Assembly (NCBI GenBank): GCA_003444595.1
Contig: DLUO01000097.1
Span: forward strand, 1 to 10,705
Length of the DNA: 10,705 nucleotides
Direction of reading: 5' to 3'
Source of the DNA: Bacillota bacterium
Lineage (GTDB): Bacteria > Bacillota > Dethiobacteria > DTU022 > UBA8154
A program made the position numbers and the translations under genes. The notes beneath the pieces were generated by a model, which saw nothing but the letters and a program-made list of their open reading frames with translations, had not been told where the DNA came from and did no database searches. Every line of letters begins with the position of its first letter. Position 1 is the stretch's first letter. This document shows positions 5,423 through 10,705 of this stretch, one piece after another.

Positions 5423-6796
5423 GTGAGGAAAATTAACAGTAGACAGGCCGGGAAGAAAGTTCCTGATTACCTGGAGAACAACATAGTACGTTTCGTTTAT
5501 CTTTTGCGGTCTGAGGGAGTCCGCATTGGAAATTCAGAGGTAATTGACGCGCTGCAGGCCTTGCAGTATGTCTCCCTGGAAAACAGGGAGAAGGTTAAAA
5601 CCGCCCTCAAGGCTACGCTGGTTAAAAAGGCTGCTGATGCCGTCATCTTTGAACGCTGCTTTTCTTTTTTTTTCACCCCTCCGGAGACCAGGGAGAGACT
5701 CCGGGAGTTACGGCAGCAAAAAATTGCCCGGCATGAGCATCAAATAAAAGAAGCGGAGCAGGTCTTTACTTTTCGCGGGGAGAAGATGAACCTCTCCGCA
5801 TTGGATAAGACGGTATATGCTTATATGCCTGAGACCGAAAAAAAACGCCTGCGGGATTTTCTGGAGATGAATGAAAGCAGGGAAACCCTCCAGCAGTGGT
5901 ATCGCCCCTTCCTGGAAACCCTGGTAAAAGGGCGGCTGCGCTTTTGGCATAAGCAGTTGCACAAAGAGATTCAGGAAGTAATAGCACAGCGCGATACCGG
6001 TGATGAAGAGTTAAATGCCATACGCGATGCCGCTGCCGGCAGCGGCTATGGAGGCAGGACCATTCTTACGGAGGATATGCAGCATATCACCCGCAAGGAG
6101 TTGCCCCAGGCTGCCGCGCTGATCCGGCGCATGGCGCGCCTGCTGGCCACCCGCATTTCACGCCGTTACCGTTACAGCAAAAAGCGGCGTTTACCGGATC
6201 TGCGGGCTACGCTCCGCGCCAGCGTACAGTTCGGCGGGGTTCCTTTTAAATTGAAGTACAAAAGCTGCCGCATAAAGAAACCGCGGCTCCTTCTGCTCTG
6301 CGATGTATCCGGTTCCATGATACGCTATTCCAGCTTCGTCTTGCAGTTTATCTACAGCCTTAATGCTGTGGTGCAGCGTATTGAGAGCTTTGTTTTCGCC
6401 GAGAACCTGGAGAGGGTCACCCCCTATTTTCAGCAGGGACAGGATTTCGAGCGTACCATGACAGCGGTGGTTAGAGAAAGCGGGCAGTGGGGCGGGGGAA
6501 CGAGCCTCCACTCAGCCCTAAAAGCCCTGATGATGCGCTATGGGGATGAGCTGACGGGAAACACGACCGTGATTATTGTCAGTGATACCAGGACTATTCA
6601 CCACCGTGAGGCTGCTCTGGAGCTGGAAAAGCTGCGGGAGAAGGTCAAGGAAATTATCTGGCTTAACACGCTGCCCCGCCAGGAGTGGAGCAGCTACACC
6701 ACGGTGGCCGCTTTTCAAAGGTCAGCGGCGATGTTTCCCTGCAATACCCTGGCTGATTTGGAGCAGGTTCTCTCCCGGAAGTTTTTATCCGCATAA
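5423..6796 (+). CDS. CoxE-like von Willebrand factor A domain protein
   Basis: This 457-residue protein has a helical N-terminal half (from LENNIVRFVYLLRSEGVRIG) and a C-terminal VWA domain with an intact metal-ion-dependent adhesion site: DVSGSM (Asp294, Ser296, Ser298), Thr360 in GGGTSL and Asp388 in VSDTRT. This is the CoxE family (PF05762 type), the usual partner of MoxR ATPases; CoxE takes part in maturing Mo-Cu CO dehydrogenase. It is cytoplasmic, with no signal peptide or membrane segment. The GTG start at 5423 is the only one that keeps the conserved N-terminus, yet it has no properly spaced Shine-Dalgarno (AAGG ends 1 nt before it). The 103-bp gap after moxR is wide for such a pair. 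The family is firm; the first few residues are uncertain. Confidence 0.88.
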   Translation: MRKINSRQAGKKVPDYLENNIVRFVYLLRSEGVRIGNSEVIDALQALQYVSLENREKVKTALKATLVKKAADAVIFERCFSFFFTPPETRERLRELRQQKIARHEHQIKEAEQVFTFRGEKMNLSALDKTVYAYMPETEKKRLRDFLEMNESRETLQQWYRPFLETLVKGRLRFWHKQLHKEIQEVIAQRDTGDEELNAIRDAAAGSGYGGRTILTEDMQHITRKELPQAAALIRRMARLLATRISRRYRYSKKRRLPDLRATLRASVQFGGVPFKLKYKSCRIKKPRLLLLCDVSGSMIRYSSFVLQFIYSLNAVVQRIESFVFAENLERVTPYFQQGQDFERTMTAVVRESGQWGGGTSLHSALKALMMRYGDELTGNTTVIIVSDTRTIHHREAALELEKLREKVKEIIWLNTLPRQEWSSYTTVAAFQRSAAMFPCNTLADLEQVLSRKFLSA

Positions 6797-6844
6797 GGGC
6801 TATTTTCATCCATATTTATGGCCTACAAAGGTCATAGCGGTTAA

Positions 6845-6883
6845 TATAAAGTATAAAGTGCTATAAAGGATATAAAGGAGGTG
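6845..6883 (+). promoter_or_regulatory. four TATAAAG repeats running into a strong Shine-Dalgarno upstream of the CooC-type gene
   Basis: TATAAAG occurs at 6845, 6852, 6862 and 6871. The last merges into AAAGGAGGTG (6874-6883), a near-perfect anti-16S match. The third copy makes an extended -10-like TGCTATAAA (6859-6867), so an internal promoter is possible, but no -35 is evident (GGTTAA at 6839-6844). The Shine-Dalgarno lies 32 nt from the ATG with a hairpin between. Confidence 0.45.
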
Positions 6884-6888
6884 TATCT

Positions 6889-6909
6889 CCCGGTTCCCAG
6901 AGGACCGGG
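6889..6909 (+). promoter_or_regulatory. hairpin between Shine-Dalgarno and start codon of the CooC-type gene
   Basis: CCCGGTTCC (6889-6897) pairs with GGACCGGG (6902-6909) around a CAGA loop: eight pairs, seven of them G-C, with one bulged T (6895). If folded, it would cut the AAAGGAGGTG-to-ATG distance from 32 nt to about 11, which is close to normal. No in-frame start lies between the two. Confidence 0.5.
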
Positions 6910-6915
6910 CGAGAG

Positions 6916-7677
6916 ATGACGAGAGAAAAGGTTATTGCTATAGCAGGTAAAGGTGGCACCGGAAAAACAACTTTTTCCGCTCTTTTGCTGCGCTTCCTTT
7001 CCACACGCTACGCAGATAAGTCTATTCTGGCGGTCGATGCCGATGCCAATGCCAATTTAAACGAAGCCCTGGGCCTGGAGGTGGAGGAGACGATTTCTAC
7101 GACCTTGGAGGACATGAAGGATCCCCGTCTGGTTCCTTCCGGGATGAGCAAGGACATGTTCATGCAGATGCGTCTCAGTCAGGCGCTGGTGGAAACGGAG
7201 CAGATCGATCTTCTGGTGATGGGCAACCCCCAAGGCCCCGGCTGCTACTGCTACCCTAACGACCTGTTGCGAAACTACCTGGAAAAGCTCCGTGCCAATT
7301 ATGATTACGTTATCGTGGACAATGAGGCGGGGATGGAGCATCTCAGCCGGCGTATCATCAACAACGTGGATTACCTGCTGATTACCAGCGATGCTACAGC
7401 CCGCGGTATTCGCTCTGCGGGAAGGGCTTACAATATTATCAAGTCGGTAAATATTAATGCCGGGAAAATTTACCTGGTTATTTCCAGGACTCAGGACGGG
7501 GTGCTAAGCGACCTGCAGGAAGAGATTGCCGCTACGGGACTTGAAGTGGCCGGCACTATCCCCCTGGACAACATGGTGATGGAATATGACCTGAAAGGGA
7601 GGCCTCTCTTTGAGCTGCCTGCCGACTCCCCGGCGCTGAAGGCAGTAGAAAACATTGCCTTGAACTTAAATTTATAA
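6916..7677 (+). CDS. CooC/AcsF-type nickel-insertion P-loop ATPase
   Basis: The 253-residue protein is a SIMIBI/MinD-like ATPase of the CooC group, which loads nickel into the C-cluster of anaerobic CO dehydrogenase (or, as AcsF, into acetyl-CoA synthase). It has the deviant Walker A GKGGTGKT (11-18, with signature Lys12), the switch-like VDADANANL (40-48), the CxC nickel/zinc site GPGCYCYPN (Cys110, Cys112) and VDNEAGMEH (134-142) as Walker B. Length matches the family (~250). CooC and AcsF cannot be told apart here, so no symbol is given. It follows the MoxR-VWA pair after 119 bp and precedes the beta-CASP gene by 30 bp. No CODH/ACS subunit is in the window. The ATG is the only start that fits; see the hairpin upstream. 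Confidence 0.9.
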   Translation: MTREKVIAIAGKGGTGKTTFSALLLRFLSTRYADKSILAVDADANANLNEALGLEVEETISTTLEDMKDPRLVPSGMSKDMFMQMRLSQALVETEQIDLLVMGNPQGPGCYCYPNDLLRNYLEKLRANYDYVIVDNEAGMEHLSRRIINNVDYLLITSDATARGIRSAGRAYNIIKSVNINAGKIYLVISRTQDGVLSDLQEEIAATGLEVAGTIPLDNMVMEYDLKGRPLFELPADSPALKAVENIALNLNL

Positions 7678-7707
7678 CTTAAAGAAGTACTAAGGATGTG
7701 AGATGCC

Positions 7708-9378
7708 TTGTTGAGTTTAAAGTTTTGCGGGGGCGCCCGGACGGTAACGGGCTCGTGTTTTCTTCTGCAGGCAGGGGAGAAGAAAATCCTTGTTGACTGC
7801 GGAATGTTCCAGGGCGGGAAGGTTCTGTACAGGCGTAACTTTGAGGATTTCCCCTTTAACCCGGAGGAAATAGCGTGTCTTTTTCTTACCCATGCCCATA
7901 TTGATCACAGCGGCCTGATACCGAAACTGGTGAAGGAGGGCTTCCGGGGAAACATTTATACCACGCGGGCTACAGCAGATCTCTGCAGTATCATGCTTCC
8001 TGACAGCGGCCACATCCAGGAGATGGAGGCGGAATGGAAAAACCGTAAAGCGCAGCGGGCGGGATTGAGCGAGACTCCCCCCCTTTATACCGTAGAGGAC
8101 GCGCTGGCTTCCCTGCAATATTTCCGGCCGGTAAATTATGACGAGGTTGTGACGCTCTCGCCGTCAATAGCCTTTCGCCTGCAAAACTCCGGGCATATTT
8201 TGGGCTCGGCGCTGCTGGAATTATGGGTTACAGAAGAAGGAAGGCAAAAAAAATTTGTCTTTACCGGGGACCTGGGGAGAGAAGGGCAGTCAATTATCTG
8301 CGACCCCTCTGTGGTGGAAGAAACCGACTTTTTGATCATGGAGGCAACTTACGGCCTGAGGCTCCACGAAGCGGAGGAGGAAAAGGAGAAGAGGCTGGCT
8401 GAGGTTATCAACTCTGCGCTGCAGCGCGGGGGAAACATCGTTGTCCCTGCCTTTGCCGTGGGGCGGACCCAGGAGCTTGCCTACATCCTTAACAAGCTTA
8501 TCGATCGGGGCGAAATACCGCCCCTGCCCATTTATATCGACAGCCCCATGGCGATCAGGGCCACGGATCTCTATCTACGGCATACAGATTGTTTTGATCT
8601 GGAGATGAGAGCCTGCCTGCTCCGCGGGGAGTGTCCCCTGCATTTCCCGGAGGCACATTTTGCCCCTACCGTAGAGGAATCCAGGGCTATCAATAAAGTG
8701 GATGGCGCTATGATTATCTCAGCCAGCGGAATGTGCGATGCCGGCCGTATTAAGCATCATCTCAAGCATAACCTCTGGCGGCCGGAATCCACTGTGCTTT
8801 TTGTCGGCTACCAGGCAGAGGGGAGCCTGGGGCGGCGGCTGCTGGATGGCGCCAGGCATGTATCCATTTTCGGAGAGGAGATCGCCGTACGCGCTCATAT
8901 TACCTCTATACAGGGTTTTTCCGCTCATGCCGATAGGGATGAGCTACTGAGATGGGTAGGTAAATTTAAACAGGGGCCCTCCCAGATTATACTGGTCCAC
9001 GGAGAGAACCAGGCCCTGGAAAATATGGCGGAGCTGCTCAGGACAAATTTTCACGCCAATGTTTATATACCCTCCTACCTTGAGGAGCTCGCCCTGCTGC
9101 CTCTGGGGAAGCAACTGGAACCCCTGGAGGAGTTGTCGGCACGTCTCAAGGCACAGCAGATTATCAAGATGTGGGAAGACAGCGCCTCCCATTTCAAATC
9201 TTTACTCCTCTCCTACCTGGAGGAGGAGACAGATCTCGCTTCACTTCTTTTTCTGGAAGAGCGGCTGGCCTCTATTACCCGACAGTTGGAAGAGGAGGCC
9301 GGTAACATGAAGAGCCTTCCCCTGCTCTTCGGTCCTTTGCAGAAAGAAAAAGAAGAGCCGGAAGAGGAAGCCGGTTGA
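7708..9378 (+). CDS. beta-CASP metallo-beta-lactamase RNA-processing hydrolase (Ysh1/CPSF73-like ribonuclease) with C-terminal extension
   Basis: The 556-residue product has the complete RNA-specific metallo-beta-lactamase plus beta-CASP set: GGARTVTGSCFLL at the start, HAHIDHSG (His62, His64, Asp66, His67), GHILGSALLE (His163), FTGDLGRE (Asp188), EATYG, SASGMCDAGRIKHHL, GFSAHAD (His407) and VHGE (His431). Such proteins are zinc-dependent endo- or exoribonucleases. The catalytic core ends near residue 460. The remaining ~95 residues are predicted helical and very acidic (ends KEKEEPEEEAG), longer than compact bacterial members such as TTHA0252 of Thermus (about 430). The start is a TTG at 7708 with AAGGA 11 nt upstream; a second TTG follows at 7711 and no in-frame ATG fits. 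Its RNA target is unknown. The 30-bp gap suggests cotranscription with the CooC-type gene. Confidence 0.88.
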   Translation: MLSLKFCGGARTVTGSCFLLQAGEKKILVDCGMFQGGKVLYRRNFEDFPFNPEEIACLFLTHAHIDHSGLIPKLVKEGFRGNIYTTRATADLCSIMLPDSGHIQEMEAEWKNRKAQRAGLSETPPLYTVEDALASLQYFRPVNYDEVVTLSPSIAFRLQNSGHILGSALLELWVTEEGRQKKFVFTGDLGREGQSIICDPSVVEETDFLIMEATYGLRLHEAEEEKEKRLAEVINSALQRGGNIVVPAFAVGRTQELAYILNKLIDRGEIPPLPIYIDSPMAIRATDLYLRHTDCFDLEMRACLLRGECPLHFPEAHFAPTVEESRAINKVDGAMIISASGMCDAGRIKHHLKHNLWRPESTVLFVGYQAEGSLGRRLLDGARHVSIFGEEIAVRAHITSIQGFSAHADRDELLRWVGKFKQGPSQIILVHGENQALENMAELLRTNFHANVYIPSYLEELALLPLGKQLEPLEELSARLKAQQIIKMWEDSASHFKSLLLSYLEEETDLASLLFLEERLASITRQLEEEAGNMKSLPLLFGPLQKEKEEPEEEAG

Positions 9379-9379
9379 T

Positions 9380-9404
9380 CCGTTAAAGGAAGAACATTTA
9401 ACGG
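9380..9404 (+). repeat. 8-bp inverted repeat upstream of fabZ
   Basis: CCGTTAAA (9380-9387) and TTTAACGG (9397-9404) are perfect complements around a 9-nt loop, placed between the beta-CASP stop and the fabZ ribosome site. No T-run follows, so it is not a classic terminator. It does not look like the FapR operator of fatty acid genes. Confidence 0.45.
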
Positions 9405-9425
9405 CAGGAAAGGAGGCCGCAAGGG

Positions 9426-9860
9426 ATGGAAGAGAACTTATCTGCGGCGGAGATCCAGGGAATTATTCCCCACCGCTACCCTTTTTTACTGGTGGACAGG
9501 ATAGTGGAGATTGTTACAGGGGAGAGAGCCGTGGGGCTTAAAAACGTTACTGTAAACGAGCCCTACTTCCAGGGACATTTTCCCGGGAACCCCGTTATGC
9601 CCGGAGTCCTTATCGTGGAGGCCATGGCTCAGGTGGGGGCGGTAGCGCTGCTGAGCAGGAGGGAATTCAAGGGGAAACTGGCCCTCTTTAGAGGGATAGA
9701 CAGGTGTCGCTTCCGGGGAATGGTTCGCCCCGGAGATACTCTGCTCATCGAAGTGACTCTTACCGGAATGAAAGGAGTTGTCGGACGGGGGAAGGGGCAG
9801 GCGCGTGTCGGCAATAAGACGGTTGCTTCGGCCGAGCTGATATTTGCCCTGAGTGATTAA
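9426..9860 (+). CDS. fabZ: 3-hydroxyacyl-ACP dehydratase FabZ
   Basis: This 144-residue hot-dog-fold enzyme dehydrates (3R)-hydroxyacyl-ACP to trans-2-enoyl-ACP in type II fatty acid synthesis. The family markers are IIPHRYPFLLVDRI (13-26), GHFPGNPVMPGVL with catalytic His51, and EAMAQ with catalytic Glu65. Length is normal and no residue is missing. The start is ATG with GGAAAGGAGG 9 nt upstream. It is the only fatty-acid gene in the window, sitting 47 bp after the beta-CASP gene and before the metK leader, so it is probably the last gene of the run, away from a fab cluster. No dedicated promoter was seen in front of it. Identification is firm. Confidence 0.95.
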   Translation: MEENLSAAEIQGIIPHRYPFLLVDRIVEIVTGERAVGLKNVTVNEPYFQGHFPGNPVMPGVLIVEAMAQVGAVALLSRREFKGKLALFRGIDRCRFRGMVRPGDTLLIEVTLTGMKGVVGRGKGQARVGNKTVASAELIFALSD

Positions 9861-9863
9861 ATA

Positions 9864-9892
9864 TTGACAAGAGTAAATAATTGTATTAACAT
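9864..9892 (+). promoter_or_regulatory. sigma-A promoter of the metK leader
   Basis: A perfect -35 TTGACA (9864-9869) and a TAACAT -10 (9887-9892, 4 of 6) are separated by 17 bp. The start would be near 9899, giving about 57 nt of leader before the riboswitch. The promoter begins 4 bp after the fabZ stop. A perfect 10-bp direct repeat AGTAAATAAT flanks the -10 (9872-9881 and 9901-9910). Confidence 0.65.
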
Positions 9893-9955
9893 GTAGCATA
9901 AGTAAATAATCTTGGGCTGAAATAAGAATAAGCATACTGTGTCTTTAAGCTTTAA

Positions 9956-10144
9956 TTCTTATCAAGAGCGGGGGAGAGATAGGCTCAATGAACCCCGGCA
10001 ACCGGATCTGTTGCACAGTGTAACCCCAGGCACCCGAAAGCCGTGAAACGCGGTAGATACCCGGGACTGTCGACTGTCAATAGGTCGCCCGGTGCCAATT
10101 CCTGCAGGCGTTACTCGTCGCCGGGTCGTCCTGGGAGATAAGAA
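9956..10144 (+). ncRNA. SAM-I (S-box) riboswitch aptamer upstream of metK
   Basis: The S-box core is unmistakable. P1 is TTCTTATC (9956-9963) with GATAAGAA (10137-10144), perfect over 8 bp. It is followed by AAGAGCGGGGGAG, AGGCTCAATGAACCCC and GGCAACC, and later by GGTGCCAATTCC (10091-10102). It binds S-adenosylmethionine and, when bound, holds P1 closed so that the downstream terminator forms; target metK makes SAM, giving feedback control. P3 opens with ACCGG (10001-10005) and closes with CCGGT (10089-10093), leaving 83 nt between, far more than the short P3 loop of standard S-boxes. The insert has a tandem GACTGTC (10065-10078) and a small CCGTG-AAA-CGCGG hairpin. P4 can form from GGCG/CGCC near 10107-10122. 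Confidence 0.95.
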
Positions 10145-10156
10145 GAGTTTTATTAC

Positions 10157-10184
10157 CTCTTGCCTGCCGGGCAGGGGTTTTTTT
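10157..10184 (+). terminator. intrinsic terminator of the S-box riboswitch
   Basis: CTCTTGCC (10157-10164) pairs with GGCAGGGG (10170-10177), two of the eight pairs being G-U, followed by seven T (10178-10184). AAGAG (10143-10147), at the end of the 3' P1 strand, can pair with CTCTT (10157-10161) to act as antiterminator, though that helix is short. Confidence 0.85.
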
Positions 10185-10227
10185 GATTTTAGCGGGATTA
10201 TTCCGGCACTACAAAGGAGGTTTAAGT

Positions 10228-10705
10228 ATGAACAGAAATAGCGGAACGGTTTATTTTACTTCGGAGTCGGTAACCGAGGGACATCCCGATAAGGTCGCCG
10301 ATCAGATTTCCGATGCCATCCTCGATGCGGTTATGGAGCAGGATCCCCAGGGAAGGGTGGCCGCTGAAACACTGGTAACAACCGGATTGGTGCTGGTAGC
10401 CGGGGAAATAACCACCAACTGTTATGTTGATATCCCTCAGGTGGCACGACAAACGGTTAAAGAGATCGGGTACACACGCGCCAAGTACGGTTTTGACGGT
10501 GATACGTGCTCCGTGCTTACTTCCATCGACGAGCAATCGCCGGATATTGCCCTGGGAGTGAATGAGTCCTGGGAAGTAAAATCACGGGAGATGAATGATG
10601 ATTATGATCTGGTCGGCGCAGGGGACCAGGGGATTATTTTCGGTTTTGCCTGCAATGAAACCCCAGAGCTGATGCCGCTGCCCATTTCACTGGCACATAA
10701 ACTCG
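10228..10705 (+). CDS. metK: S-adenosylmethionine synthetase (methionine adenosyltransferase), 3' truncated by the window
   Basis: The first 159 codons of MetK, which makes S-adenosylmethionine from ATP and methionine with release of phosphate and pyrophosphate; the full enzyme is about 395 residues and works as a tetramer. Visible motifs are FTSESVTEGHPDKVADQISD (with His19 of the ATP site), VTTGLVLVAGEITT, and GAGDQGIIFGFAC, the signature near the methionine and ATP sites. The start is ATG with a perfect AAAGGAGG 7 nt upstream. Expression is expected to be shut off by SAM through the upstream riboswitch and terminator. The gene runs off the right edge; nothing in the visible part is unusual. 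Confidence 0.97.
   Translation, partial: MNRNSGTVYFTSESVTEGHPDKVADQISDAILDAVMEQDPQGRVAAETLVTTGLVLVAGEITTNCYVDIPQVARQTVKEIGYTRAKYGFDGDTCSVLTSIDEQSPDIALGVNESWEVKSREMNDDYDLVGAGDQGIIFGFACNETPELMPLPISLAHKL

Noticed and set aside
5409..5437. Internal promoter for the VWA gene using TTGACA at 5409
   Set aside because: The matching -10 would be ATTAAC at 5432-5437, inside the coding region and downstream of the start codon.
6845..6877. CRISPR-like or phage repeat array made of TATAAAG units
   Set aside because: Units are only 7 bp, irregularly spaced (7, 10, 9) and without spacers; they are better described as low-complexity sequence leading into a Shine-Dalgarno.
9956..10184. T-box leader or tRNA-like element ahead of metK
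   Set aside because: The P1 strands, GGCAACC, AATGAA and GGTGCCAATTCC elements identify an S-box; no T-box sequence (TGGNACCGCG-like) or tRNA fold was seen.

Overview
The window looks like chromosomal DNA of an anaerobic, Gram-positive-type bacterium (Bacillota, probably a clostridial or Peptococcaceae-like acetogen or syntroph). The evidence is strong AAGGAGG-type ribosome binding sites, frequent GTG/TTG starts, an S-box (SAM-I) riboswitch in front of metK, a CooC/AcsF-type Ni-insertase ATPase, an IscR-like Rrf2 regulator and a URO-D/corrinoid-methyltransferase-like protein. The species cannot be fixed from the sequence. No mobile element, CRISPR array, tRNA or rRNA was seen.

Layout. Bases 1-359 hold the 3' end of aroA (+), followed by a GC-rich hairpin. 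Two minus-strand genes follow: a URO-D-family protein (497-1867) and a UPF0173 metallo-beta-lactamase-fold hydrolase (2046-2717), each with its own candidate promoter. At 2999-3754 (+) lies a cysteine-rich zinc-ribbon/HD-like protein, convergent with an Rrf2/IscR-type regulator (3812-4270, -). From 4429 five genes run on the plus strand: a MoxR/CoxD-like AAA ATPase, a CoxE-like VWA protein, a CooC-type ATPase, a beta-CASP RNA metallohydrolase and fabZ. A 367-bp intergenic region then carries a promoter, a SAM-I riboswitch with an unusually long P3 and a terminator, ahead of metK (truncated at the window end).

How the parts may work together. The Rrf2 protein keeps three cysteines and a histidine matching the cluster ligands of E. 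coli IscR, so it probably reads Fe-S or redox state. An 18-bp site matching at 15 of 18 positions lies exactly 3 nt downstream of the -10 box both at its own promoter and at the promoter of the cysteine-rich HD-like gene. That points to a two-promoter regulon. Beside it, a MoxR-VWA pair of the kind that matures Mo/Cu CO dehydrogenase in aerobes (CoxD/CoxE) is in tandem with CooC, the ATPase that loads nickel into the anaerobic enzyme. The most interesting reading, which is inference, is a metallocentre-maturation locus under Fe-S-dependent control. The second focus is the metK leader, whose riboswitch has an enlarged P3 and an upstream sequence able to pair with the 5' strand of P1.
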